The notes beneath the pieces were generated by a model. It was not told where the DNA came from. It ran no database searches and saw nothing but the letters and a program-made list of their open reading frames with translations. This document shows, in pieces, positions 7,968 to 16,873 of a stretch of DNA of 42,265 nt. Made by a program: the position numbers and the translations under genes. Origin of the DNA: Spirochaetota bacterium (lineage in GTDB: Bacteria; Spirochaetota; Spirochaetia; JABEVK01); NCBI GenBank assembly GCA_020049045.1, contig JAIFLN010000114.1, positions 1-42,265 of the forward strand, in the 5' to 3' direction. Numbering within the stretch: the stretch's first letter is position 1; every line of letters starts with the position of its first letter.

Positions 7968-8846
7968 ATGTTTGATTTCCAGGATTTCTACACACGAATC
8001 CGTCAACTCAAACTCCACTCCTCCCAGCTGGTCGAGGGCCTCTACGCTGGAAACTACCGATCGGTGTTTCGTGGGCCAGGGCTCGAATTTGACGAAGTGA
8101 GAGAGTATGACCCGCAGGACGATGCGCGTTTCATTGACTGGAACGTTTCAAGCCGTCTGGGAGTTCCTTATACTAAGAAGTTCCGTGAAGAACGGGAATT
8201 AAGCCTCCATATTGTCGCCGATATTTCTCCTTCGATGGATTCGGGTTCCGGGCGTTACAACAAACGGGAAATTCTCAACAGCCTATTTGCCAATCTGGCT
8301 TTTTCCGCCGTTTCGACCGAAGACCGGGTCGGAGCTGTTTTTTTCAGTGACCGCATAGAACGTTGGGTTTCACCCCGCAAAGGCAAGACTCATGCCCTCA
8401 GCCTGGTTCAGGATTGCTTTATGGCAGAGGCTCAGGGGAGGGGATCGCACTTGGGCATGGCACTGCGAACCGCTCATGAGTCGATGAAACGGCGCGGAGT
8501 TATCATTATTCTTTCGGATTTCAAGACCGGTCAGTTCTGGAAGGAACTATCGTTGGTCTCAAAGCACCACGATGTGATTGCAATCCGAATTCATGACCCC
8601 ATCGACACCGAGTTTCCGGAAGGCGGGCTGATCGAGCTCATTGATCCGGAAACGGATCAAGTGGTTCTCGGATTTGGCAATAGCAAGACCTTCCGACGGG
8701 AGTACCACGATTTTTGGACGCTTCAGCGCCTACATTGGAAGCGCGAATGTGCCAGGAGGGGTGTTCCCATCCTCGAGGTCTCCACTTCCGACGATCCGGC
8801 GGCAAAGCTGGCCTTCTTCTTCAACCGAAGGGGAGGGCGACGGTGA
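7968..8846 (+). CDS. DUF58 domain protein with a degenerate VWA fold (Bat operon)
   Basis: The 292-residue soluble protein carries the DUF58 signature around residues 35-60 (FRGPGLEFDEVREYDPQDDARFIDW has its core at E40-F41-D42 and D58-W59). A VWA-like domain follows with the metal site D85-I-S87-P-S89 in ADISPSMD. Proteins of this family sit next to MoxR and are thought to be among its clients; the direct biochemical role is unknown. The ATG is one base after the moxR stop. Its own stop overlaps the next start as GTGA, so translation is coupled. Confidence 0.88.
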   Translation: MFDFQDFYTRIRQLKLHSSQLVEGLYAGNYRSVFRGPGLEFDEVREYDPQDDARFIDWNVSSRLGVPYTKKFREERELSLHIVADISPSMDSGSGRYNKREILNSLFANLAFSAVSTEDRVGAVFFSDRIERWVSPRKGKTHALSLVQDCFMAEAQGRGSHLGMALRTAHESMKRRGVIIILSDFKTGQFWKELSLVSKHHDVIAIRIHDPIDTEFPEGGLIELIDPETDQVVLGFGNSKTFRREYHDFWTLQRLHWKRECARRGVPILEVSTSDDPAAKLAFFFNRRGGRR

Positions 8847-9715
8847 GGGTAGTCCTTTTTCTTATACTGGCAGCAGCGACTCCCCTCTGGGCTGATGACG
8901 CCTCCAACTTTGTCACCGAGACCATTTTCGTGCCCTCGGTGTCGTATGTCGGTGATCTGGTTGAAGCAAGGCTTACCCTTCTGCTCCCAGAGGGAGCGGT
9001 TCTCTTGCCGCCTCTCAGTCTGCCCTCCCAGACCTGGGTTTTGATACGGGATGTCCAGGTCCGCCATGATCCTCCCTTTGAAAGAGTGACCATCAAATAC
9101 ATTCCCTTTGCCCCTGGAGTGAAGACCCTTCCGTCCCTGGTGATGGGTGATATCACCCTCGACGGTGTCAAGATTTCGACGAACAGCCTGCTGGGAAAAG
9201 AGTCAGCTTCTGAGTTGCAACCTCCCCGGGAACAGCTGCTGCTGCCCCATACCGAGTTGGTCATTTTTCTGGCGTTCTTGTTCCTGATTGTCCTTCCGCT
9301 GGCAATTTGGCGCTTCTCGCGGCCTCTGATCATGCTCTTTCGAGCGCTTTGGAAGCGTTCGGACCGACATCGGGCCTGGCGTCAGCTCAATAAAGACCTG
9401 CGCAAGTTGCAATCCAAGGCCCTTTCACTTAAGGGGCCGGAATTCTACACACAATTCAGTCTGCTGGCCCGGACCTACCTGGGGGGACGGTTTGACCGTG
9501 ATTTTACCACCTTGACTGCTTCGGAGGTCCGGGTGCTTCTTCAGCCGTTGCCCCCTGCCTGGACGGCGGCTTGGGTACGGCTGATCTATCGTGCGGATGT
9601 TGTCCGCTTCGATGCTCAGGAACCTCCGGAACAGGAGAAGTTCGCCGATCTGGAGGCTCTGCGCCGTGAAGCAGGCCATCTTGAAGGAAAGGAGGCTCCC
9701 CATGTTGACCTTTGA
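8843..9715 (+). CDS. Bat-operon membrane protein with N-terminal signal and one central transmembrane helix
   Basis: I do not recognise a named family with certainty. Its place between DUF58 and BatA matches the small membrane protein of spirochaete Bat operons (DUF4381-like). The GTG at 8843 overlaps the previous stop (GTGA). The first 17 residues form a signal peptide ending PLWA. Residues 20-135 are a beta-rich extracytoplasmic segment, 138-156 a transmembrane helix, and 160-290 a charged cytoplasmic helical region. Longer open frames start upstream but run through the DUF58 gene. Its end overlaps the BatA start by 14 nt. Likely a membrane partner of the VWA proteins. Confidence 0.8.
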   Translation: MRVVLFLILAAATPLWADDASNFVTETIFVPSVSYVGDLVEARLTLLLPEGAVLLPPLSLPSQTWVLIRDVQVRHDPPFERVTIKYIPFAPGVKTLPSLVMGDITLDGVKISTNSLLGKESASELQPPREQLLLPHTELVIFLAFLFLIVLPLAIWRFSRPLIMLFRALWKRSDRHRAWRQLNKDLRKLQSKALSLKGPEFYTQFSLLARTYLGGRFDRDFTTLTASEVRVLLQPLPPAWTAAWVRLIYRADVVRFDAQEPPEQEKFADLEALRREAGHLEGKEAPHVDL

Positions 9716-10703
9716 GGAGCCGCTCTACTTTCTTCTGATGCTGGTTGTTCCGGTGCTGGTGTTTTTGAAATACCACTGGAGGGGCCGGGGTGGCCGGCTG
9801 CCCTTCCCCTTGGGGTTGTGGCAGGGGCGGAGGTTTCGGCCTGGCATTGCCGGCATGCGTGTGATCATGTTCACCTCCAATGGAGCTTTGTGGCTGACGT
9901 TTCTGTTTCTGATCACAGCCCTGGCCGGGCCGACACTGACCCGCCAGGAAAAAGTTTACCTGAGTGCCGGAACCGATATCCTGATTGTCCTGGACGAGTC
10001 GCCCAGCATGGCTGCCAGGGACTTCCCCCCCGACAACCGTTTCAGTGCCGCAAAAGACGTGATCCGACGCTTTGTCCGGGGCCGTCAAAACGATCAGATC
10101 GGATTGGTCAGCTTCGGCCGTGACGCCGCTTTGAGAGTGCCTCTCACCCTCGATTATGACTATCTACTCGACCGCCTCGACGCCCTCCAGGTGATGAGCC
10201 TTGGCGATGGCACGGCCCTCGGAATGGGGTTGGCTCTCGCTGCCCTGCATCTGCAGAATTCTGACGCCTCACAGAAAGTCATTATTGCCCTCACCGACGG
10301 TGTTAACAATTCCGGCGAGATTCAGCCGTCCACAGCCGTCGAACTGATCCGCTCCCTCAGTGTCCCCCTCTACCTGATCGGTATCGGTACCAACGCACAG
10401 GTTCCTCTGGAGCTCACGGATCCAAAGACAGGAATGGCCTATTCCGGATCTCTCGAGGGGGGCTTCAACGAAGAGTTTCTTCAGGGGTTAGCCGTTCCTC
10501 CCCTTGGTGCCTATTTTCCGGCAGGCTCTTCCGGCAGTTTGGAGTCGATCTTTCTGGCGATTGACTCCCGGGAAAGCACCACGAAGCGTGTGAAACTCGA
10601 GGTTCACAATGAACCGCTGTTCCCGGCGTTTCTGGTTGCCGCCATGATCAGCCTTTCGTTCTTCTTTGTTCTTCGCAAACTCGTCCTCAAGGAGATTTTG
10701 TGA
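9702..10703 (+). CDS. batA: BatA: membrane-anchored von Willebrand factor A protein
   Basis: Two N-terminal helices (about residues 7-23 and 60-77) and one near the C-terminus (about 307-325) place the VWA domain on one face of the inner membrane. The metal-ion-dependent adhesion site is complete: D98-E-S100-P-S102, Thr171 in GDGTALGMG, and Asp199 in ALTDGVNNSG. The ATG at 9702 is preceded by GGAAAGGAGG, which decides the start against the longer frame from 9591. The stop overlaps the batB start (GTGA). VWA proteins of this kind are expected to form a complex with BatB and the TPR lipoprotein in the envelope. Confidence 0.9.
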   Translation: MLTFEEPLYFLLMLVVPVLVFLKYHWRGRGGRLPFPLGLWQGRRFRPGIAGMRVIMFTSNGALWLTFLFLITALAGPTLTRQEKVYLSAGTDILIVLDESPSMAARDFPPDNRFSAAKDVIRRFVRGRQNDQIGLVSFGRDAALRVPLTLDYDYLLDRLDALQVMSLGDGTALGMGLALAALHLQNSDASQKVIIALTDGVNNSGEIQPSTAVELIRSLSVPLYLIGIGTNAQVPLELTDPKTGMAYSGSLEGGFNEEFLQGLAVPPLGAYFPAGSSGSLESIFLAIDSRESTTKRVKLEVHNEPLFPAFLVAAMISLSFFFVLRKLVLKEIL

Positions 10704-11686
10704 GTTTTTCCAATCCCGAGGTGTTCTGGACTTTGCTGCTTCTCCTACCAGCCGGACTGCTTCTCTATGCCTCCTACCTGCAAGGGAAGCAGGAACTTCA
10801 GCGCATTGGCGGAGCTTGGAGGGGCCCGAGACTTCACTCCGTCTATCGCCTCAAAGGGTTTTTTTCGGGGCTGCTCCTGATGCTGACCTTTCTTTTGCTG
10901 ATTCTGGCATGGTCGGGTCCATCCTGGGGAATGTCGCCGGTGGAAGAACCTCAGAACGGCCTCGATATCGCCTTGGCCGTCGATGTTTCGAGGAGCATGA
11001 CCGCCACCGATATCCAGCCTTCCCGCATTGACCAGGCCCGGGAAGTGGTGCGGGCTTTGGTGGCGGCCTTTCCCAACGCACGATTCTCGCTGGTCGTTTT
11101 TGAAGGTGTCGGGGTCACTTTGACTCCCTTAACCCCGGACCAAGCGGTGCTGGACCGCTGGCTCGATGAGCTGGGACCACACTTGACAACGTCCCCAGGA
11201 TCCAATTTAGCTTCCGGTCTGGAGGAGGCCTTGAGGACGGTGGGGTTCTCGTCGTTGCACCACCGGGTGGTGGTTGTCCTTTCCGATGGCGAGACAAGGG
11301 AAGGAAATTTACTTGAGACGGCGCGTAAGGCAGCCGGCCTGGGCATCGAGGTTTTTACCCTCGGCTTTGGTACCCCTGAAGGGGGCCGTATCCCCGACCG
11401 GGACAGCTTTCTCAAGGATGATTTTGGTTTTCCAGTTCAAACAAAACGGGATGACAGAAATCTTCAGCTGCTTTCCTCTGAAACCGGGGGAAAGTTCTTT
11501 GTGGGAACCGATCGAGCCAGCCAACGGGAACTCCAGGACCTGTTGTCCAACCTGGGCAACCCCGCATCCCGTGGTGGTGTGACTCTTGAAACAGTCCCTC
11601 GGTACCGAGTCTTTCTCTTCTTGGCACTGCTGACCCTGTCAGGATTCCTTTTAGTCCGGATTGTTCCGTGGCGGGGAGTCTTTTGA
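10700..11686 (+). CDS. batB: BatB: second membrane-anchored VWA protein
   Basis: Same architecture as BatA: helices at about 8-24 and 55-72, a VWA domain, and a C-terminal helix near 305-322. The MIDAS is D95-V-S97-R-S99 and Asp196 in VLSDGETR. The position equivalent to the usual MIDAS threonine lies in SPGSNLASG, so serine probably replaces it. GTG start with AAGGAG seven bases upstream, overlapping the batA stop. Its own stop overlaps the next ATG. The tandem BatA/BatB pair probably arose by duplication and diverged strongly. Confidence 0.9.
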   Translation: MSFSNPEVFWTLLLLLPAGLLLYASYLQGKQELQRIGGAWRGPRLHSVYRLKGFFSGLLLMLTFLLLILAWSGPSWGMSPVEEPQNGLDIALAVDVSRSMTATDIQPSRIDQAREVVRALVAAFPNARFSLVVFEGVGVTLTPLTPDQAVLDRWLDELGPHLTTSPGSNLASGLEEALRTVGFSSLHHRVVVVLSDGETREGNLLETARKAAGLGIEVFTLGFGTPEGGRIPDRDSFLKDDFGFPVQTKRDDRNLQLLSSETGGKFFVGTDRASQRELQDLLSNLGNPASRGGVTLETVPRYRVFLFLALLTLSGFLLVRIVPWRGVF

Positions 11687-12279
11687 TGAAGAGGTGTCGC
11701 TGGCTGCCGGTTCTTTCTGTGTTGCTTGTATTGTCCCTCGGTTCTTGCAGTGAATGGAGAACCGGTTGGGTTATTGTGGAGGGAAACGGAGCTTTTCAAC
11801 GCGGTGAATTTCAAAAAGCCAGCCTCAGCTATCTGGGTTCGGAAGCTTTTGGCAGTTCAGCCGATGTGGTGAACTACAATCTTGGTAACGTCTATAACGC
11901 GCTGGGTGAGACAAACACCGCCCTGGCTGTCTGGAGTCGGATTGTCCAGCCTGGTTTCGAGGAGCTGGCCTATAGGCTTGCGTTCAACAAAGGCTACCTG
12001 CTCTATCAGCGGGGTCAGTATGAAGAGGCCTGCCAGGAATTCCGGACGGCGCTGCTGATGAAACCTTCGAGCCTCGACGCCAAGCGAAACCTGGAAATTT
12101 GCCTGCTTAAGACTCAGAGTTTCGGAACCTCTTTACCGGCCAGGAGCCGGCCAGCAGAACGAACCGACCCGGGAGAGACGCAGAAGGCGCTTCTGGACTA
12201 TATCAACCGCTTGGAGGGAACCCGATGGAAGGCCAACAATCAGCCCGATTCTACCGTCACGTCCTCTTCGGACTGGTGA
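11686..12279 (+). CDS. batC: BatC-like tetratricopeptide lipoprotein
   Basis: The ATG at 11686 uses the last base of the batB stop (TGATG). The 197-residue product begins with a lipoprotein signal whose lipobox is LGSC, Cys21. It continues with at least two TPR-like helix pairs (GAFQRGEFQKASLSY; GYLLYQRGQYEEACQEFRTALLMKPSS) and ends in a polar low-complexity tail. TPR proteins between BatB and BatD are the usual BatC position and likely scaffold the complex on the periplasmic face. Its last 55 nt overlap the start of BatD in another frame. Confidence 0.82.
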   Translation: MKRCRWLPVLSVLLVLSLGSCSEWRTGWVIVEGNGAFQRGEFQKASLSYLGSEAFGSSADVVNYNLGNVYNALGETNTALAVWSRIVQPGFEELAYRLAFNKGYLLYQRGQYEEACQEFRTALLMKPSSLDAKRNLEICLLKTQSFGTSLPARSRPAERTDPGETQKALLDYINRLEGTRWKANNQPDSTVTSSSDW

Positions 12280-14222
12280 TTCTGTGTTTTGGTGGTGCCG
12301 CCTTTGCGGCTCCGCCACCAGAAGCGCGGATTTTGCTGAACACCGACCGGTTTGTGGTCGGCAGCAAATGGACTCTCGATATTCTGGTCGATACCCCGGA
12401 GCCTCTTACCGTCAGGGTTCCCGTCCCTGTCCTACCCCCGGCATTGGCTCTTTCCGAAGGTCCCTATATCCGCGAGACATCCTGGGAAAAGGTGGCCGGT
12501 ACCCTCAGTCGGGCTACCAAGGTCAGTCTCACGCTCAAAACACTCCAACCTGGCATTGTGGAGGTGGGCCCGTTCGAAGTCAGAGTAGGGAACACTGTCC
12601 AAAGTTTACCTCCCGTTACGGTGTACCTTCTGGCTGCCGATGAGGCTAAACGACGGTTTCCCGTTGAACTGCGCTGGGTTAAGCCTGAAGGAGTCTTCTA
12701 TGAAGGGCAGGCTATCCCCCTGCTGCTTCAAGCGCGCAACCTCGATACCCTTGTGCAGGCTCCCGACCTTGGTTTGGCGGCACCCCCTGGTTCCCTTTGG
12801 GAAAAAGCTGTGGGGCTAGGCGAAATCGAGATTACCAGCATCGGGGAAGATCGTCTGATGAACGTTCCTTGGGGCGGCTGGATGCTGATCGCCACCAAGG
12901 CCGGATCCCTGACTATTCCTGCCGTCCGTGCCTCGGTTGCCGGTGTCGAACGGGTCGTGCCGCCCTTAACCTTACCGATCGAATCACTGCCGCCCGAAGC
13001 CGCCGAGGGCCGTGCTGTCGGAGCTTTTACCTATTCCATCGAGGCGAAACAGGGTGAAGCGGCTCAAGGCGGCCAGCTGGTGGTTGTCCAGGAATTGTCG
13101 GGCCGAGGAAACTTCCCGTACCTGCGTTTGCCCGAAGTTGTCGTCCCTGGTTTGACGCTGATGTCGCGGCAGGAAGGAACCCGGTACCGCGCGGCTCGTG
13201 GCGGTTATGAAGGCAGCCTGTTGGTCACCTGGCGTTTTGCTTCGGAGGGACCCGGTACCATTTCTTTGGAGCTTCCCGGTTTCAAGGCTTTTCAGCCCTC
13301 CACCGGCCGGGTTGAATCCTGGGATCCCAGAGTTGTCAGGGTCACTCTGGACAACTTTGCCGAACCCGCAGCTCAGACCGTTCCTGAGGCCCAGATACTG
13401 AACTGGGCCGAGGTGCAATCGGTTCGACCCTGGGGATTGACTCAAAACGGCTGGTCGATCCTGCTCCTTCTTCCCGGGCCTGTTTTTCTGGCAGCTACGT
13501 TTCTCTTTCGGGGACGCAACAAAGGACTTCTGGTGCTGACGGTCGTGGGGGTTACTCTTTTTTCTGCCTCCGAATCGGCTCCGGCCGGGTTCGAGGCGGC
13601 TCTGAAGGCTCAGGGCTACGAGGCTGCCGAAGCCTGGGGAACCCTGGCGGCCGCTCATCCCGATGAACCTGGGCTCTGGTACAACAAGGCTTTGGTCTGT
13701 CAGGATGCGGGAAGAACTGCCGAGGCCGTACATGCGTTTCTGATGGCCATCCGTACCGGACTGCAAGGTGATCTGGCCGCTCGCGGACTGGCTGCTCTGG
13801 AAGAAAAAGAGCTGCTGACCAACCAGTTTCCTCCCTGGACAGGCTGGCCAACCAACCTGCTGGCCTTGAGCCTTGGTCTGGCGTTCAATCTTACCTTTCT
13901 TGCTTGGGGGCTTCAGCGGATTTTCGGTGTCGGTTTCTGGCTTCTTCCGCTGGCGGTCTTTGCCATGGGAACCGTCGCAGCAGGGTTCTTCCTCGGGGTG
14001 GCCAGTGCCGCTCAAAAGGAGTCTGATGCCGTAGTCGGATTGGCTGACGGACCGATCCGTAAGGTTCCCGGCGACCTGGCAGAAAACTGGATGACCCTGA
14101 AAGCTGGGACTGTGGTGCGGGTTCAAGGCCATTCCGACCAGTGGGTTTTGGTACAAACCGGCTATGGGCTCGAAGGTTGGGTTCTATCCTCCGGCCTTTT
14201 GTCCCTCGAGGCAGCACACTGA
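12225..14222 (+). CDS. batD: BatD-like protein with C-terminal TPR-like and SH3-type domains
   Basis: The 665-residue protein has a signal peptide (about 1-29), a large beta-sandwich BatD region to about 400, and two hydrophobic segments around 408-448. A TPR-like helical stretch (about 450-530) and two transmembrane helices (about 542-592) follow. The end is an SH3b-like module at about 600-660, with GPIRKVPG, AGTVVRVQGHSDQWVLVQT and GWVLSSGL. The bacterial SH3 fold often binds cell wall. The ATG at 12225 has GGAGG seven bases upstream, so the 55-nt overlap with the BatC-like gene looks real. The stop overlaps the Smr start. The added TPR and SH3 parts are longer than minimal BatD and may combine functions that are separate genes elsewhere. 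Confidence 0.85.
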   Translation: MEGQQSARFYRHVLFGLVILCFGGAAFAAPPPEARILLNTDRFVVGSKWTLDILVDTPEPLTVRVPVPVLPPALALSEGPYIRETSWEKVAGTLSRATKVSLTLKTLQPGIVEVGPFEVRVGNTVQSLPPVTVYLLAADEAKRRFPVELRWVKPEGVFYEGQAIPLLLQARNLDTLVQAPDLGLAAPPGSLWEKAVGLGEIEITSIGEDRLMNVPWGGWMLIATKAGSLTIPAVRASVAGVERVVPPLTLPIESLPPEAAEGRAVGAFTYSIEAKQGEAAQGGQLVVVQELSGRGNFPYLRLPEVVVPGLTLMSRQEGTRYRAARGGYEGSLLVTWRFASEGPGTISLELPGFKAFQPSTGRVESWDPRVVRVTLDNFAEPAAQTVPEAQILNWAEVQSVRPWGLTQNGWSILLLLPGPVFLAATFLFRGRNKGLLVLTVVGVTLFSASESAPAGFEAALKAQGYEAAEAWGTLAAAHPDEPGLWYNKALVCQDAGRTAEAVHAFLMAIRTGLQGDLAARGLAALEEKELLTNQFPPWTGWPTNLLALSLGLAFNLTFLAWGLQRIFGVGFWLLPLAVFAMGTVAAGFFLGVASAAQKESDAVVGLADGPIRKVPGDLAENWMTLKAGTVVRVQGHSDQWVLVQTGYGLEGWVLSSGLLSLEAAH

Positions 14223-14620
14223 TGGATTTTTCTCAAATTCTCGAAACCTGGGAAAACCGGGGAAACAGGCGCGATCAAACTCCTTTTGATAAGGACGAGG
14301 CCTCTGAGGAACCAAAGGGGCTTCCTTCTCGGGCTGAGATGGAACGGACATCCTGCGATGATGAGCTGGACCTGCACGGAATGCTTCAAGAGGAGGCGGT
14401 ATCATCGCTCCGGTACTTCTTGCGGGAAAGCCGGTTACAGGGCTATCGGAAGGTTCTCGTGATTCATGGAAAAGGCTTGCACTCCGAAAACCGCCGGGGT
14501 GTGCTGAAAGAAGCTGTCCAGCAGGTCCTGCTGAAGGACAAAAACATCGCGGCGTGGGGAGAAGCAGGAAGAAAGGAAGGGGGAAGGGGAGCCAGTTGGG
14601 TGTGGCTCAGGGCTCGGTAG
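14222..14620 (+). CDS. Smr domain protein
   Basis: The 132-residue protein has a charged N-terminal tail and a C-terminal Smr domain: DLHG at 50-53, the long helix after it, VIHGKG at 80-85 and the GRGASWVW end. Smr domains are nucleic-acid nucleases found alone, as here, or at the end of MutS2. Some stand-alone versions act on RNA of stalled ribosomes. No MutS2 is present nearby. ATG overlaps the BatD stop (TGATG), so it is co-translated with the Bat operon. It ends 6 nt before the convergent infA stop. Confidence 0.88.
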   Translation: MDFSQILETWENRGNRRDQTPFDKDEASEEPKGLPSRAEMERTSCDDELDLHGMLQEEAVSSLRYFLRESRLQGYRKVLVIHGKGLHSENRRGVLKEAVQQVLLKDKNIAAWGEAGRKEGGRGASWVWLRAR

Positions 14621-14626
14621 AGTTTC

Positions 14627-14848
14627 TTAGCGTTCGCGGAAAATGATGCGGCCGCGGGTCAAATCATAGGGAGACAGCTCGACCTTCACCCGATCTCCTG
14701 GAACGATGCGGATATAGTTCTTACGCATCTTGCCAGAGAGGTGGGCCAGGATGATGTGTCCGTTTTGGATCTCCACGCGGAACATAGTATTGGGGAGCGA
14801 TTCACGGACAACGCCTTCCACTTCGATCGTTTCTTCTTTGTCTGCCAT
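14627..14848 (-). CDS. infA: Translation initiation factor IF-1
   Basis: IF-1 is the OB-fold factor that occupies the ribosomal A site during initiation. The 73-residue sequence is full length, with the usual EEKIEVEGVV-like start, [26 protein letters not shown] and [18 protein letters not shown]. There is no Shine-Dalgarno. A near-consensus promoter ends nine bases before the ATG, so the mRNA should carry a leader of zero to about three bases. It stands alone, away from the ribosomal-protein operon where it is often found. It converges on the Smr gene and diverges from cysK. Confidence 0.97.
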   Translation of the reverse strand: MADKEETIEVEGVVRESLPNTMFRVEIQNGHIILAHLSGKMRKNYIRIVPGDRVKVELSPYDLTRGRIIFRER

Positions 14849-14857
14849 AGGGATTTG

Positions 14858-14886
14858 ATTTTAGGGACTCCCGTCCCCAGTGTCAA
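14858..14886 (-). promoter_or_regulatory. Strong sigma70-type promoter of infA, leaderless geometry
   Basis: Reverse strand TTGACA (14881-14886, perfect), 17-bp spacer, TAAAAT (14858-14863, 5 of 6), only 9 nt to the ATG. This is one of the best promoter matches in the window. Confidence 0.75.
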
Positions 14887-14901
14887 TCGACTGATCCCCT
14901 G

Positions 14902-14930
14902 TTGACTTGTCACGGAGTTGCCTGTATTCT
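14902..14930 (+). promoter_or_regulatory. Sigma70-type promoter of cysK
   Basis: TTGACT (14902-14907), 17 bp, TATTCT (14925-14930). Transcription should start near 14937, giving a leader of about 30 nt with AAGGA before the ATG. It is back to back with the infA promoter, the two -35 boxes being 15 bp apart. Confidence 0.7.
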
Positions 14931-14940
14931 AAAGTCAATC

Positions 14941-14954
14941 ATCTCACTTGAGAT
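14941..14954 (+). promoter_or_regulatory. Possible operator: perfect palindrome just after the cysK transcription start
   Basis: ATCTCA-CT-TGAGAT, a perfect 6-bp inverted repeat, sits about 5-20 bases downstream of the predicted start and upstream of the Shine-Dalgarno. This is a classic repressor position. A short hairpin in the mRNA is the alternative. Confidence 0.45.
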
Positions 14955-14966
14955 AAGGATAAATAG

Positions 14967-15881
14967 ATGAAAGCCCACACCATACTGGAGACTATCGGAA
15001 ACACGCCTCACGTTCATATCAACAGACTGTTCGGAACGGTACAGGATGTTTGGATCAAACTTGAAAAACAGAATCCAGGTGGAAGCATCAAAGACCGCAT
15101 TGCCCTTGCCATGCTCGAAGATGCTGAAACTCGAGGCTTTCTCAAACCCGGTACCACGATTATCGAACCAACCTCAGGCAACACGGGTATTGGTCTGGCG
15201 CTGGTTGCTGCGGTGAAGGGCTACAAGCTGATCTTGGTCATGCCCGAGTCGATGTCAATGGAACGCAGAAGGCTTATGGCGGCCTATGGCGCCAGTTTTG
15301 ATCTCACACCCCGTGAAAAGGGCATGAAAGGGGCCATTGCCCGTGCCCAGGAACTCAACCAGCAGATACCGAATTCCTGGGTCCCCCAGCAGTTTGAGAA
15401 CCCTGCCAATGTCGCAGTTCATCAAAAAACCACTGCTTTGGAAATACTCAAGGACTTTCCCGAAGGAATCGACGTTTTGATCACCGGTGTTGGAACAGGC
15501 GGGCATATCACAGGTGTCGCTGAAATTTTGAAGCCGAAGTTTCCCGGCCTTAAGGTGTATGCGGTTGAGCCCGCCGCCAGTCCTGTCATTTCGGGAGGGC
15601 AGCCCAGTCCGCACCCCATACAGGGTATCGGTGCCGGTTTCATTCCTGCCAATCTGCATCAGAGCATCCTCGATGGGGTCATCACCGTCACCAAAGAGGA
15701 AGCTTTCGAGTACGCCGTCCGGGCGGCCCGTGAAGAGGGCTTGTTCGTGGGGGTTTCCACCGGAGCGTCGCTGGCTGCTGTGGCAAAGAAGCTTCCCGAA
15801 ATGCGGGCCGGAGCACGGGTTTTGACCTTCAATTATGATACAGGTGAACGCTACCTTTCGGTCGACGGACTGTTCGTGTAA
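14967..15881 (+). CDS. cysK: Cysteine synthase (O-acetylserine sulfhydrylase)
   Basis: This PLP enzyme makes cysteine from O-acetylserine and sulfide. The 304-residue protein shows IGNTPHVHI near the N-terminus, the PLP lysine Lys42 in NPGGSIKDR, the substrate loop TSGNTG at 69-74, and the phosphate cradle [13 protein letters not shown] with AAGGA seven bases before. It is followed by metA (58-nt gap), forming a small sulfur amino acid unit: cysteine first, then an activated homoserine for methionine. Cystathionine beta-synthase is a homologous alternative, but no CBS or heme-binding extension is present. Confidence 0.93.
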   Translation: MKAHTILETIGNTPHVHINRLFGTVQDVWIKLEKQNPGGSIKDRIALAMLEDAETRGFLKPGTTIIEPTSGNTGIGLALVAAVKGYKLILVMPESMSMERRRLMAAYGASFDLTPREKGMKGAIARAQELNQQIPNSWVPQQFENPANVAVHQKTTALEILKDFPEGIDVLITGVGTGGHITGVAEILKPKFPGLKVYAVEPAASPVISGGQPSPHPIQGIGAGFIPANLHQSILDGVITVTKEEAFEYAVRAAREEGLFVGVSTGASLAAVAKKLPEMRAGARVLTFNYDTGERYLSVDGLFV

Positions 15882-15939
15882 ACAGCCCCTTGGCGCAGGC
15901 CCCCAGCTTGAGGTACCTTCGAGTTCCAGGGAGGTTCGC

Positions 15940-16869
15940 ATGCCTGTCAAAATTCCCAGCAATCTGCCCGCCAGAGAGCTGCTCGAGAAAGAAAACATCT
16001 TTGTGATGTCGGAGCTTCGAGCCGCCCACCAAGATATCCGCCCGTTAAAAATCGCTGTCTTGAACCTGATGCCCACCAAAATACAGACGGAGACCCAAAT
16101 TCTCCGTCTCTTGGGCAACACCTCGCTGCAAGTGGAAATCTCCTTGCTGCATATGGGCAGTCACGAGTCTCGCAACACTCCGGCAGAACACCTCGAGGCC
16201 TTCTATTCCACTTTTGATCAAGTGAAAGCCCGCCGCTTTGACGGGCTTGTCATAACCGGGGCCCCGGTGGAAAATCTTTCTTTCGAGGCCGTGGATTATT
16301 GGAAAGAGCTCGAAGACATTCTGAACTGGAGTTCCACCAACGTCTTTTCGACCCTTCACATCTGCTGGGGTGCGCAAGCCGGCCTGTACCACCATTACGG
16401 AGTACCAAAGTACCCACTCGAGAAGAAAATGTTTGGTATCTACCGCCATGAGATTCTTGAACCGCAGGAACAGATCGTCAGAGGCTTTGATGAAGATTTT
16501 CCAGCGCCACACAGCCGGCATACGGGAATTTTACGGGATGATGTTCTCAATGCCGGTGGGTTGCGGTTGGTCGCCGAAAGTCCCGAAGCTGGGGTCTATC
16601 TCGTCGTCAGCGAAGATGGACGCCGCATTTTTGTCACCGGTCATCCCGAGTACGACCGTCTGACACTCAAGGCCGAATACGAACGTGATAAATCGAAAGG
16701 CTTAGCCATTGAGGTTCCCAAGGATTATTTTCCTGACGACAATCCTGCGGCCAAGCCAGGGGTAACCTGGAAAAGTCATGCACACCTGCTCTACGCCAAC
16801 TGGCTTAACTACTACGTCTATCAGCAGACACCCTACGATTTGAATCAATTGTCCTTCGGCGGGGACTGA
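15940..16869 (+). CDS. metA: Homoserine O-acyltransferase (MetA family), predicted acetyltransferase
   Basis: MetA activates homoserine for methionine synthesis. The 309-residue protein has the catalytic Cys142 (HICWGAQA) and the His235/Glu237 pair (GHPEYD), at exactly the E. coli numbering. Residue 111 is Glu ([10 protein letters not shown]). In this family Glu111 goes with acetyl-CoA and Gly111 with succinyl-CoA, so acetylhomoserine is the predicted product, despite the usual succinyltransferase label. GGGAGG lies five bases before the ATG, which decides it over an upstream frame that overlaps cysK. A TTG-started histidine kinase follows after 4 nt. Confidence 0.94.
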   Translation: MPVKIPSNLPARELLEKENIFVMSELRAAHQDIRPLKIAVLNLMPTKIQTETQILRLLGNTSLQVEISLLHMGSHESRNTPAEHLEAFYSTFDQVKARRFDGLVITGAPVENLSFEAVDYWKELEDILNWSSTNVFSTLHICWGAQAGLYHHYGVPKYPLEKKMFGIYRHEILEPQEQIVRGFDEDFPAPHSRHTGILRDDVLNAGGLRLVAESPEAGVYLVVSEDGRRIFVTGHPEYDRLTLKAEYERDKSKGLAIEVPKDYFPDDNPAAKPGVTWKSHAHLLYANWLNYYVYQQTPYDLNQLSFGGD

Positions 16870-16873
16870 AGAT

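Noticed and set aside
12984-14156. 390-codon open frame on the minus strand across batD
   Set aside because: It is antisense to a well-supported gene. Its translation is rich in Gly, Gln, Ser and Arg without any domain, signal or neighbour logic; long antisense frames are expected at this base composition.
15882-15939. SAM or other methionine riboswitch before metA
   Set aside because: The gap is 58 nt, too short for known SAM riboswitches, and holds no matching stems.
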